64,000 bases of DNA from Lysobacterales bacterium (GTDB lineage: Bacteria > Pseudomonadota > Gammaproteobacteria > Xanthomonadales > SZUA-38), in assembly GCA_030065125.1 (NCBI GenBank), contig JASJDM010000022.1, positions 62,001 to 126,000 on the forward strand, read 5' to 3'. Position numbers and translations under genes: made by a program. This document shows positions 53,128 through 61,288 of this stretch, piece after piece; within the stretch, counting starts at the first letter, position 1; every line of letters starts with the position of its first letter. The notes beneath the pieces are model-generated. The model searched no databases. It worked only from the letters and a program-made list of their open reading frames with translations, and was not told where the DNA came from.

Positions 53128-54660
53128 ATGAGAAGTTTTAACCGACCCGCATTCCACGGGTTCCGGCGGCGCACGCCGCTGAAGATTCTTCTGCTACTGA
53201 TCCTGCCGGTAGCGCTGTCGTCGCTGGTGGGTGCTGCGCCTGTGCAGGACACACCCATGGCCAGGGATCCGGCACAGTTCCACATGGACCGATTCACTAA
53301 CAATCCGTATACCGGAACGGCGTCCTGCCTGGAATGCCACTTGGCAGAGGCCCAGGACGTGCTGCAGACCGCGCACTTCAAATGGTCCGGAACTATGACC
53401 CAGGTGGACGGGGTTGAAGGGGAAATCCATGGCAAACGCGATCTTTTGAATAGTTTTCTCATCGGAGTAGGCAGCAACGAAGGAAGCTGCAGCCAATGCC
53501 ATATCGGTTACGGCTACGTCGATGACACCTTTGATTTCACCAACCCGGAAAACATCGACTGCCTGGTGTGCCACGATCAGACCGGAACCTACTTCAAGGG
53601 CGAGGATGGGCTGCCTGATCCCGGTGTGGATCTCAACGCGGTAGCCAGGAGCGTCGGCCTGAACGGCGGTCTGCCGAGTCGCCAGGCCTGCCTGAGCTGC
53701 CATGCGGAGACCGGCGGCGGTGACAACGCCAAACACGGAGATCTGTCTTCCGATCTGGTATCCACGACGAAGTCGTTCGACGTGCACATGGGCCTGGACG
53801 GTCAAGACATGCTGTGCGTGGACTGCCACGGATCCAACAACGATCACGGCATCGGCGGCATGTCCCTGCACTCGGTCAACGAGGGCGCCATGAGTCAGTG
53901 TGTGGACTGTCACGAGGGTGGTGTAACGGTGATCCACGATGGAACCACCGCCGCCACGCTGTTCAGCGCTGGCAGGCACCGCCGACTGGACTGCCGGGTG
54001 TGCCACATCCCGCAGATTGCCAAGGCTGTGTCTACCATGGTGACCTGGAACTGGGCCGACGCGGGCCAGGATATCGATCCCATTCCGGTAGATCCCGTTA
54101 CCGGCCGCGAAACCTACGACAAGAACCTGGGCAGCTTCGTCTGGCAATCCAACGTACGGCCCACCCTGCGCTACAGCAACGGCATGTGGCAGCGGATGAT
54201 CGTGGGCAGCAGTGATCGATCCAACGCTGACCCCATCAGCCTGGCCGCGCCCATGGGAAACTACACCGAGCTGGACGCCATGATCTTCCCGTACAAGAAA
54301 ATGACCGGGAACCAGCCCGTGGATGAGATGAACAACACGGTCCTGGTGCCTCACCTGCACGGCCTGGCCAACGGCGACAACCCCTACTGGATGTTCTACG
54401 ACTGGAGCCTGGCGCTGCAGGACGGCGCCGCTTACACGGGGCAGACTTATACCGGCAGCCATCGTTTCGCCGACACCACCATGCTGCTGTCGGTTAACCA
54501 CGAAATCGCCCCGCCTGCAGACGCCCTGGGCCACAACGCACGCTGCAACGACTGCCATTCGGGTGCCCCGGTAGACTGGCAGGCCCTGGGCTGGAGCGCG
54601 GACCCCATGGCGGGCGGTACGAGAGTCACCGAGGTGGTGTTTTTTGACGGATTCGAGTGA
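53128..54660 (+). CDS. Octahaem c-type cytochrome, tetrathionate reductase (OTR) family, with FFDGFE tail
   Basis: 510 residues; AAGGAG before the ATG; signal anchor ~18-36. Eight haem c sites: CLECH 67-71, CSQCH 121-125, CLVCH 145-149, CLSCH 188-192, CVDCH 230-234, CVDCH 258-262, CRVCH 289-293, CNDCH 473-477. The block HFKWSG...HGKRDLLNSF...CSQCHIGYGY...FDFTNPENIDCLVC matches the OTR family (Shewanella octahaem enzyme that reduces tetrathionate, nitrite and hydroxylamine in vitro). The family's catalytic haem uses a lysine ligand; K102-K103-type residues near HGKRD are candidates only. After the last haem the sequence runs to TEVVFFDGFE, the shared tail. Last gene of the operon. Confidence 0.9.
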   Translation: MRSFNRPAFHGFRRRTPLKILLLLILPVALSSLVGAAPVQDTPMARDPAQFHMDRFTNNPYTGTASCLECHLAEAQDVLQTAHFKWSGTMTQVDGVEGEIHGKRDLLNSFLIGVGSNEGSCSQCHIGYGYVDDTFDFTNPENIDCLVCHDQTGTYFKGEDGLPDPGVDLNAVARSVGLNGGLPSRQACLSCHAETGGGDNAKHGDLSSDLVSTTKSFDVHMGLDGQDMLCVDCHGSNNDHGIGGMSLHSVNEGAMSQCVDCHEGGVTVIHDGTTAATLFSAGRHRRLDCRVCHIPQIAKAVSTMVTWNWADAGQDIDPIPVDPVTGRETYDKNLGSFVWQSNVRPTLRYSNGMWQRMIVGSSDRSNADPISLAAPMGNYTELDAMIFPYKKMTGNQPVDEMNNTVLVPHLHGLANGDNPYWMFYDWSLALQDGAAYTGQTYTGSHRFADTTMLLSVNHEIAPPADALGHNARCNDCHSGAPVDWQALGWSADPMAGGTRVTEVVFFDGFE

Positions 54661-54667
54661 GCAACAG

Positions 54668-54695
54668 AAAAATCGGGCGCCGATCGCGGGCGCCC
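54668..54695 (-). terminator. Minus-strand terminator after the beta-helix gene
   Basis: GGGCGCC (54675-54681) pairs with GGCGCCC (54689-54695). Read on the minus strand the stem is followed by CGATTTTTC (A-run 54668-54672 on +), so it suits the beta-helix gene that ends at 54882. On the + strand it lies just 14 bases after the octahaem stop and could also help end that transcript. Confidence 0.6.
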
Positions 54696-54745
54696 TGAAG
54701 TCCAACAGCGTTGGGATTTCGGCCAGACCACTATCGCGGCAGACG

Positions 54746-54818
54746 CGCCTGTCCGGTAGATTCGACCCTCCGGTGCGGTCGTTCCCCACAGGCTGGAGTC
54801 CCTTCGCTGTCCTCCCCA
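54746..54818. repeat. Dispersed repeat, copy A (3' side of the beta-helix gene)
   Basis: The core GCGGTCGTTCCCCACAGGCT...GGAGTCCCTTCGCTGT...CCTCCCCA (54775-54818) matches copy B at 56530-56575, with one 2-base gap and few substitutions; weaker similarity starts at a common CGCCT. GGCTGG (54791-54796) can pair with CCAGCC (54816-54821) ahead of GGTTTTT, so this copy may double as a weak + strand terminator for the cytochrome operon. The rest of the 221-base gap shows no gene. Confidence 0.7.
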
Positions 54819-54881
54819 GCCCGGTTTTTCTCCAACGATTCCGGTCGGAGTACCTGGAAAAACAGTTCACGTAGACCGTGG

Positions 54882-56396
54882 CTACTCGAAGCTGTCGGCA
54901 AACAGGATGTCGGGGTTCAACTCCGGTTTGATCTCCAGGGCCAATAGCCACCCCGGGTTGCTGCCTTCGCCGGCGTAGGCGCCCCGGAAACCCCCCGTTC
55001 GAGGTGCATCGTTGAAATCCCGGTCAAAGTCGGGCGCGGTATTGATGGGATCAAGGTCCAGTGCCGCGCCGGTCAGTGCCCCGTTCAGCGGAAACAGGTC
55101 CAGCCGGTCAGCGCCTGTCAACAACCCGGTTGGATTGTTGAGGTACTGATCAGCGTTATTCAACGTGTCGATGATGTTTTCGGTCTGGGTTCCCCCGGAC
55201 AGGGCCGTTCCGCTGGCAAAAACCGCATTGCCGCGTACGAGCTGGGCGAAGGCCCCGTTGGGGCTGGATACGCGGATGCCGGTGCCGTCGGCCACCACGG
55301 TGTTTTGAAAGATCCGAATCTCGCGCACTTCGCCGTTCTGCGGCTGAATAAACACACCAGGGCCCAGCCCGTTGTACAACAGGTTGCCGAACAGGGTGAT
55401 GTTGCCTTCACCCTGGAACAGTGCCTCGAAGCCGGTAGGGTTCTGGTAGAAGAAGTTCTGGCTGATGATGACGCTGTCATTGGCGCCGTCGCCGCTCAGT
55501 GGTTGCGCCCCCACCAGTAGATTGGGCCTGGCGCTGGCGCCGCCGGACGAGTTGGCGCCCTTGTGAAACACGTTGTGGCGAATCACGGTTCGGCCCGTTG
55601 CCGGCAGCGACTCGTAGCCCGGGGCCCCGGAATCCGGCCGCGACGCCGCAAACTGGTGCTTGATCTGCATGTTGTAACCGACGCTGTCGGTGATCAGGTT
55701 GTACTCGATCAGACCATTGACGAAGTGCTCCGCCCCGTTGGAGTTGCCGAAGTAAATGCCGGTTCCGACCCGTTCGATTCGATTGTGGCGCACCACCCAG
55801 TTCCAGGCGGGACCCTTGGTGGAAATGCCCACCTGTTGCTGGCTGAAATCAAAATCGTGGATATACAGGTTTTCCAGGACCAGGTGGTGGGACCACGGAT
55901 TTGGATTACCGCCCACCAGATTGGCGTCGGACTTGATTCCATCCAGGTTCGTGGTGCCCGCGCCGTCGATTTCCAGGTTGCGCAGCACCAGGTAACTGCT
56001 GTTTCTGATCTGCACCACGTTGCGGACGCCGTTGATGGGCAGCCCCACAAAGACCGCGGACTGGTCGGGCGGGCCTTCGATGATGATGCAGTTGCCGGCA
56101 GAACCGATCAGGTCGTAGAGGCGCAATCCATTGGAGTAGGTGCCGGATTGGAACAGGACCCGCTGTCCGGCCACCGCGGCGTCCACCGCGGACTGGTAGT
56201 TTTCCGCGGGACCTACCACCACCGTGCTGGAAACAATCGTGTCTTCACAGCCGGCGTAGTCGTCTGCCAGTGGCGTCACGGCATTGGCCGAGCACGTCAG
56301 GGCCGCCAGGCTCAGCACGCGCAAAATCTTTGCGCACAGTCCGCGTAACTGGTGCGCCGGTTGAGCGTGGATGACTTCCGTTTGGTCCTTTGTCAT
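54882..56396 (-). CDS. Secreted parallel beta-helix (PbH1) repeat protein with FADSFE tail
   Basis: 504 residues from ATG 56396 (GGGGGAG 4 bases before); the frame runs further 5' only through the repeat. Signal peptide around KILRVLSLAALTCSANA. The body reads as right-handed beta-helix rungs: VLFQSGTYSNGLRLYDLIG, VVQIRNSSYLVLRNLEIDG, HHLVLENLYIHDFDFS, NWVVRHNRIERVGTGIYFGNS, GLIEYNLITDSVG, DSVIISQNFFYQNPTGF. Such proteins bind or cleave polysaccharide (lyase-like), but no catalytic set is evident. The end DILFADSFE is the shared tail. Convergent with the cytochrome operon. Confidence 0.85.
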   Translation of the reverse strand: MTKDQTEVIHAQPAHQLRGLCAKILRVLSLAALTCSANAVTPLADDYAGCEDTIVSSTVVVGPAENYQSAVDAAVAGQRVLFQSGTYSNGLRLYDLIGSAGNCIIIEGPPDQSAVFVGLPINGVRNVVQIRNSSYLVLRNLEIDGAGTTNLDGIKSDANLVGGNPNPWSHHLVLENLYIHDFDFSQQQVGISTKGPAWNWVVRHNRIERVGTGIYFGNSNGAEHFVNGLIEYNLITDSVGYNMQIKHQFAASRPDSGAPGYESLPATGRTVIRHNVFHKGANSSGGASARPNLLVGAQPLSGDGANDSVIISQNFFYQNPTGFEALFQGEGNITLFGNLLYNGLGPGVFIQPQNGEVREIRIFQNTVVADGTGIRVSSPNGAFAQLVRGNAVFASGTALSGGTQTENIIDTLNNADQYLNNPTGLLTGADRLDLFPLNGALTGAALDLDPINTAPDFDRDFNDAPRTGGFRGAYAGEGSNPGWLLALEIKPELNPDILFADSFE

Positions 56397-56506
56397 CCTT
56401 CTCCCCCAGGTGTCCCTGCGTACAGTTCGTTGGAATCTCTCGTATCCCGCACACTCAAAGTCTAGTCCAGGACATCCAGGTTGGCCCACCCCAGTCGCGG
56501 CTGCTT

Positions 56507-56575
56507 CGCCTGGCGAGTGCCCACCCCGGGCGGTCGCTCCCCACAGGCTGTGGAGTCCCTTCGCTGTCGTCCCCA
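56507..56575. repeat. Dispersed repeat, copy B (5' side of the beta-helix gene)
   Basis: Same orientation as copy A: GCGGTCGCTCCCCACAGGCTGTGGAGTCCCTTCGCTGTCGTCCCCA at 56530-56575, preceded by a diverged stretch from CGCCT (56507). It lies 111-179 bases 5' of the beta-helix start, in the 247-base gap before the serine hydrolase gene, where nothing else is evident. The pair brackets the beta-helix gene as direct repeats about 1.76 kb apart. Confidence 0.7.
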
Positions 56576-56643
56576 CTCAAACATCGTTGCCTTAATCTTT
56601 TTCAGCGCCGCCGGCGTCCAACACAAAAGCCCGGTGCCGCATC

Positions 56644-57666
56644 ATGAAAGTGTTTTGTCTCCTCACCCTGCTGGCTGGCCTGTTCGGGGCAGGCGAGTCC
56701 ACCGATTGGGACTCCGACCGCCTCGCCGCCATTGATCCGGCGGCTCTCGGCTACCTGACGCATTCCACCCTGCTGGTGGACCGGTCGGGTCAGGTCATCT
56801 GGTCCTGGGGGGACACCGATGAACCCCTGCAGATCTTCTCGGTTCGCAAAAGCCTTTTGAGTGCCATGTTCGGGATACTCAATGCCGAGAATCCCGGCCT
56901 CCTTGAAAAAAGCCTTGCGGATCTGGACATCGACGATCACCTCGGCCTGACCGAGACAGAAAAATCCGCCACGGTCCGGCAGCTGCTGATGAGCCGATCC
57001 GGTGTCTATCATCCCGCCGCCTACGAGACACCGGGAATGATCAACAACCGGCCCGCAAGAGGGCAGCACGCGCCCGGCGAGCACTGGTACTACAACAACT
57101 GGGATTTCAACGCACTCAATACCATTTTCGAACAGGTATCCGGCCGCAGGATCCCGGATGCGTTCCAACAGTGGCTTGCCAGACCCCTGGGCATGGCGCA
57201 TTTTTCAACGGAGAACGTCCGTTACATCGTCGAAGATTCGTCCCGGCACCCCGCCGTGGAATTCTGGCTGTCAGCCTCGGACCTGGCGAAATTCGGGGTC
57301 CTGATGATCAACCAGGGCCAGTGGCGGGGCCGGCAGCTCATCCCGCGTCAGTGGGTCATCGACAGTACGGCCGCGGTTTCCGAGCTGGGCATCCTGGGTG
57401 GCTACGGCCACAGCTGGTGGAGCGCAGCCCATGGCGACCATCTGCCCTTCCTGAAATTCCCGGACGGGACCTACTCCGGGCGAGGAACCGGGGAACAGAT
57501 GCTGCTGATAATCCCCGGCCTTGACCTGGTGTGGGTGCATCTCACCCGGGTGACCAGCCCGGACCAGGAGATGATGCACGTGACCGATACCGCCCGGTTG
57601 CTGAAGCAGATCCTGCTCACCCACAAGGATGGTGATACGTTCAAAGACCCGCGGATGCCCTTTTGA
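56644..57666 (+). CDS. Serine hydrolase of the beta-lactamase / class C esterase fold
   Basis: 340 residues with a signal peptide (VFCLLTLLAGLFGAG). Catalytic S66-V-R-K69 (SxxK) and Y150-N-N152 (Y-x-N); the third box is less clear, perhaps HGDHLPF near 265. The layout (LLMSRSGVYHPAAYE, GEHWYYNNWDFNALN, PLGMAHF) is that of the penicillin-binding-protein-like esterase/peptidase family (COG1680). It would act in the periplasm on an ester, amide or D-peptide; substrate unknown. Convergent with an MFS gene. Confidence 0.9.
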   Translation: MKVFCLLTLLAGLFGAGESTDWDSDRLAAIDPAALGYLTHSTLLVDRSGQVIWSWGDTDEPLQIFSVRKSLLSAMFGILNAENPGLLEKSLADLDIDDHLGLTETEKSATVRQLLMSRSGVYHPAAYETPGMINNRPARGQHAPGEHWYYNNWDFNALNTIFEQVSGRRIPDAFQQWLARPLGMAHFSTENVRYIVEDSSRHPAVEFWLSASDLAKFGVLMINQGQWRGRQLIPRQWVIDSTAAVSELGILGGYGHSWWSAAHGDHLPFLKFPDGTYSGRGTGEQMLLIIPGLDLVWVHLTRVTSPDQEMMHVTDTARLLKQILLTHKDGDTFKDPRMPF

Positions 57667-57692
57667 TGCCCGGATGATTGAGGTGCGGGCAG

Positions 57693-58901
57693 TTACTGCC
57701 GCGCCAGACGCGATTCCCCGCGGACCGCGAACAGGCCAACCAGCACGGCCAGCAGCAACGGCAGCGGTGCCACCACGATGGCGGTCCAGCCGTAAAGATG
57801 GATCATGGTGCCGGCCAGCAGGGAGGTAGCGGCCGAGGTGCCAAACACGGCGAACTCGTTGACCGCCTGGGCCCGGAACCGCTCGGCCAGGGTGTAGCTG
57901 AGGGTCACCATGGTGGTGGAGCCGACATAGAGGAAATTCCACCCCACGCCCAGCAGCACCAGGGCGTACCAGTAATGCATGTAGCTCTGCCCCTGCAGCC
58001 CAACCACGCAGGCGGCGATAAGGCCCAGGCCGCCAACCCACATCACCGCCAGCACGCCGAAGCGCTGAATCAGCAGTCCGGCAAACAGGGACGGGACGTA
58101 CATGCCCAGCACGTGGCTGCGGATGACCTGGGCGGTCTGCTCCAGGGAAAAGCCGTCATGGACGTGCATGGACAAAGGGGTGGCCGTCATGATGAAGCTC
58201 ATCACGCCATAAGCCACCGCCCCGCTGAACACCGCCACCAGGAAGATGGGCTGCAGCAGCATCTGCTTGAAGCTGCGCCCGGGGTGGGGGAGGGTGTCTT
58301 CCCCTTCGCCCCGCAGCGGGCCGAGTCCCAGGAAAAGCCCGGCCTGGACAACGTAGAGCAGGCCCAGGGACAGCAGCGTGCCCAGGAACTCCACGTCCGG
58401 GAATGTCCACTGGCCAAAGCGCACCAGTTCCGGTCCCACCAGGGCTCCGCCGATGGCACCCAGCAGCACGATGGAAATGGCCCGGGGCACCTGGTACGGC
58501 TCCACGCTCTCGGCCGCGGCGTAGCGGTACTGCTGGGTAAACGCCATGTTGATGCCGAAGCAGGCCCCGGCCAGCATGAACAGGCCGAAACTCTCGGCGT
58601 AAAGTGCAAAGCCAGCCACGCCCGCCGCCAGGGTCGAGCTGAGAGCTGCCACGGCAAACCCACGCTTGCGGCCCATGCGCCGCATCAGCAGGGTGGCGGG
58701 AATGGTGGTGGCAGCAATGCTCAGCACCATGATCGAAACCGGCAGGGTGGCCAGGGCCGGATCCGATGCCAGCCGAGCGCCAATGATGCCACCCAGGGTG
58801 ATCATGATGATGGCGCCCGTGGCGGAGATCAGCTGGCACAGGGTCAGGATGATGAGATTGCGCACTGCCACGTTGTTTTTCTTATGAACGCCTGGCTGCA
58901 A
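57693..58901 (-). CDS. MFS transporter
   Basis: 402 residues if started at TTG 58901; GTG 58871 or 58865 would trim the hydrophilic N-terminus without losing a helix and may be the true start. Twelve hydrophobic helices; TLLMRRMGRKRGFAVAA between helices 2 and 3 is the MFS basic loop, and the sequence ends shortly after helix 12 with RLARQ. It resembles multidrug or sugar exporters of the MFS_1 group; no clue to substrate. It is divergent from the class III aminotransferase, with starts about 30 bases apart. Confidence 0.85.
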   Translation of the reverse strand: MQPGVHKKNNVAVRNLIILTLCQLISATGAIIMITLGGIIGARLASDPALATLPVSIMVLSIAATTIPATLLMRRMGRKRGFAVAALSSTLAAGVAGFALYAESFGLFMLAGACFGINMAFTQQYRYAAAESVEPYQVPRAISIVLLGAIGGALVGPELVRFGQWTFPDVEFLGTLLSLGLLYVVQAGLFLGLGPLRGEGEDTLPHPGRSFKQMLLQPIFLVAVFSGAVAYGVMSFIMTATPLSMHVHDGFSLEQTAQVIRSHVLGMYVPSLFAGLLIQRFGVLAVMWVGGLGLIAACVVGLQGQSYMHYWYALVLLGVGWNFLYVGSTTMVTLSYTLAERFRAQAVNEFAVFGTSAATSLLAGTMIHLYGWTAIVVAPLPLLLAVLVGLFAVRGESRLARQ

Positions 58902-58931
58902 TGCGGAGCATTCTCACATATTCTTCCCCGC

Positions 58932-60194
58932 ATGTTCCGGTCCGGCGACAACCAGCCGATGATCCAGCGACGACAACGGTTGCTGGGCAGCGCCTACCGG
59001 CTGTTCTACGACGAACCGCTACACGTGGTTCGCGGTGAAGACGTATGGCTGATTGACCGGGATGGCCGGCGCTACCTGGACGCTTACAACAACGTGCCGC
59101 TGCTGGGTCATTGTCGGCCCGAAGTTGTCTCTGCCATGAGCCGCCAGGCCGGCGAGCTCAACACCCATAGCCGCTACCTGCACGAGGCCATTCTGGACTA
59201 CGCTGAGCATCTTCTGGGGTGGTTTCCGGATGTCCTGGACCGGGCAGTGTTCGGCTGTTCCGGCAGTGAAGCCAATGAATTCGCCCTGCGGGTGGCCCGG
59301 GCCTGTACCGGCAAGCGGGGGGTGCTGGTCACCGAGTGTGCGTACCACGGCACCGGTTTCATAACCTCCCAGCTCAATGGGTCCTTCCACGGTCAGCGCG
59401 AATCCTGGATTGCAACGGTGCCGGCGCCGGACTTCTATCGCTCCAATCCCGAATCATTCCTGGCGGGCATCGACCGGGCCATCGAGGGCCTGCGGCGGTC
59501 GGGTTACGGCGTGGCTGCACTGCTGCTGGACACGGCCTTCACAAGCGACGGAATTCACCTGCCGCCGCCAGAGGTATTCGGGGCTGCCGTGGACAAGGTG
59601 CGCGCCGCCGGTGGCGTGTTTATCGCTGACGAAGTGCAGGCGGGATTTGCCCGGCTGGGTGAGGGGCTGTGGGGTTTCCAGCGGGCCGGCCTGGCGCCGG
59701 ACCTGGTCACCCTGGGCAAACCCATAGGCAACGGCCATCCCCTGGCGGCGACCATCGTCCGGCATCAGCACCTGGATGCCTTCTCTCGGGATGCCCATTA
59801 CTTCAATACCTTCGGCGGCAACCCGGTATCGGCCGTGGTCGGCAGGATGGTGCTGGAGGTGTTTGAGCAGGAAAAGCTGGCGGATAACGCGCGCTCTACC
59901 GGCCGCTACCTGCATCAGCAGCTGGCTCAGCTGGCGGACAGACATGTCCGTATCGGTGATCTGCGTGGCGCCGGATTGATGGCCGCCCTGGAGTTGGTGG
60001 ACGGCAACGCACCCGACCAGGCCGCCGCGCACCAGGTGGTGAACGCCATGCGCCAGCGCGGCGTGCTGATCAGCAGCGAGGGGCCATCAGACAATGTCCT
60101 CAAGATCCGACCTCCGCTGACGTTTCGGGAAACTCATGTGGATCAGCTGGTGGCGGTGTTGGGGGAGTGTCTTGCCCTGATTTCGTCACCCTGA
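58932..60194 (+). CDS. Class III PLP-dependent aminotransferase
   Basis: 420 residues from ATG 58932 (ATG 58959 also possible; a 5' extension to 58884 would run into the MFS start). Motifs: DRDGRRYLDAYNNVPLLGH, FGCSGSEANEFALRVAR, ECAYHGTGF, ADEVQAGFARLGE, VTLGKPIGNGHPLAA (PLP lysine) and YFNTFGGNPVSAVV. This fits the group holding alanine-glyoxylate aminotransferase 2 and ethanolamine-phosphate phospho-lyases. Cytoplasmic. Possibly paired with the divergent transporter for an amine or amino acid. Confidence 0.92.
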   Translation: MFRSGDNQPMIQRRQRLLGSAYRLFYDEPLHVVRGEDVWLIDRDGRRYLDAYNNVPLLGHCRPEVVSAMSRQAGELNTHSRYLHEAILDYAEHLLGWFPDVLDRAVFGCSGSEANEFALRVARACTGKRGVLVTECAYHGTGFITSQLNGSFHGQRESWIATVPAPDFYRSNPESFLAGIDRAIEGLRRSGYGVAALLLDTAFTSDGIHLPPPEVFGAAVDKVRAAGGVFIADEVQAGFARLGEGLWGFQRAGLAPDLVTLGKPIGNGHPLAATIVRHQHLDAFSRDAHYFNTFGGNPVSAVVGRMVLEVFEQEKLADNARSTGRYLHQQLAQLADRHVRIGDLRGAGLMAALELVDGNAPDQAAAHQVVNAMRQRGVLISSEGPSDNVLKIRPPLTFRETHVDQLVAVLGECLALISSP

Positions 60195-60216
60195 CGTTTG
60201 GCAGGGCCGCCGAGCG

Positions 60217-61146
60217 CTACTTGTACCCCGCCTGGATCAAAGCTGCCCGGATCTTGCCGGCGGCCGCCGTTTCAGCGGACATGAAAGCGTCCAGGTGTCC
60301 CACCCCGGGGATGGTGATCACCGAGAAACCCAGCCGCCGGTATTCCGCCATCCGCCGCACCACGCCTGAAGCGATGTCGGCACGCCAGAAAATTCGGTTC
60401 GCCAGATCGTCCTCCGGGCCGCCGTCCTGGCCGCCGACCCAGACCACCTTGGGTCCTGGCAGGCCACCGAAAGCCTTCGTATTGTCCCGACCGATCTCGT
60501 ACTGGTGCAGCGTGCGGCTGAACAGCGCCATGCTGATTTCGTCCGGGGTCACTTCGGGCCGCTGCAGGACCGCCGCTGAGCTGCCTGAGGTGTAGCCCAG
60601 CCAGAATTCCAGGCTGCCCAGGATGTCGAATCCGCCCACGATCAGGCCGATGGCCCGGTCGCTCTCCGGTGCAAACAGCGAGGCCAGCCGGGCGGTTCCC
60701 GAGTAGCCCGCCAGCACGAATTGATCCAGGCCCACGGCGTCGGCCACCCGGTGCAGGTCGTCGATCATCAGCTCCATGGGGAAACGCTCGGTGGGCAATT
60801 CCCAGTCGATGTTGCGGTCCGCCAGGTGGTTCTCCAGGGCCGAGCGGGTGAGCGGCTCAGCCACCTGCTGCACGGTGATCTGCTGGGAGCGGGTGACAAA
60901 CCGCGGCTCGAACAGTACCACCCGGTACTGATCGGACAGGGCGTCTGCCAGGTTGCGGTTTTCGTTGGGTTCCCGGGCCAGGAAGATGATTCCGGGGCCG
61001 TCACCCTGGGCATCGAACCACAGGTCAAACCCGTCCGAGGCCGGAATGGTGAAGCCGCCGCTGGTGTGGGCCGTCAGTTCGGTAGCGGTTGCCAGGCCGG
61101 CCAGGGCAGACAGTACCAGCACGCAGATCAACCGGTGAAGAATCAT
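60217..61146 (-). CDS. Secreted alpha/beta hydrolase with atypical nucleophile elbow
   Basis: 309 residues from ATG 61146, CAGGAG 7 bases before; signal LICVLVLSALAGLATA. The alpha/beta core shows GPGIIFLAREPNENRNL, QFVLAGYSGTARLASLF (elbow G-Y-S-G-T in place of G-x-S-x-G) and the catalytic histidine in TIPGVGHLDAFMS. Related proteins are esterases or haloperoxidase-like hydrolases. Whether the elbow change affects activity is unclear. Convergent with the aminotransferase gene, 22 bases apart. Confidence 0.83.
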   Translation of the reverse strand: MILHRLICVLVLSALAGLATATELTAHTSGGFTIPASDGFDLWFDAQGDGPGIIFLAREPNENRNLADALSDQYRVVLFEPRFVTRSQQITVQQVAEPLTRSALENHLADRNIDWELPTERFPMELMIDDLHRVADAVGLDQFVLAGYSGTARLASLFAPESDRAIGLIVGGFDILGSLEFWLGYTSGSSAAVLQRPEVTPDEISMALFSRTLHQYEIGRDNTKAFGGLPGPKVVWVGGQDGGPEDDLANRIFWRADIASGVVRRMAEYRRLGFSVITIPGVGHLDAFMSAETAAAGKIRAALIQAGYK

Positions 61147-61288
61147 GCAGCGACTCCTGGGCGTCATTCGGCCATGCAGACTACCCCAGGCCGACCCGGC
61201 TTTCACGGCTTTTCAGGTGGTGTACTTGGCGGTGCACTTATACGTGGAATCGCCAGTTGTGGCCTAATAGAGCCTTGGATAGTCTCGG

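Noticed and set aside
44633..54660. Shared C-terminal tail considered as PEP-CTERM or GlyGly-CTERM
   Set aside because: No transmembrane helix and no terminal arginine cluster; the tail is acidic/aromatic and ends at or near the stop.
54791..54829. Possible + strand terminator GGCTGG/CCAGCC followed by GGTTTTT
   Set aside because: Only a 6-base stem with a 19-base loop, so not listed separately; mentioned under repeat copy A.
53194..54951. 585-codon open frame on the minus strand across the octahaem gene
   Set aside because: Antisense shadow of a gene with eight intact CxxCH motifs; the translation has no recognisable domain.
57678..58931. Long + strand open frame preceding and in frame with the aminotransferase
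   Set aside because: It runs antisense through the MFS transporter and is His/Gln-rich nonsense; the aminotransferase starts at 58932.
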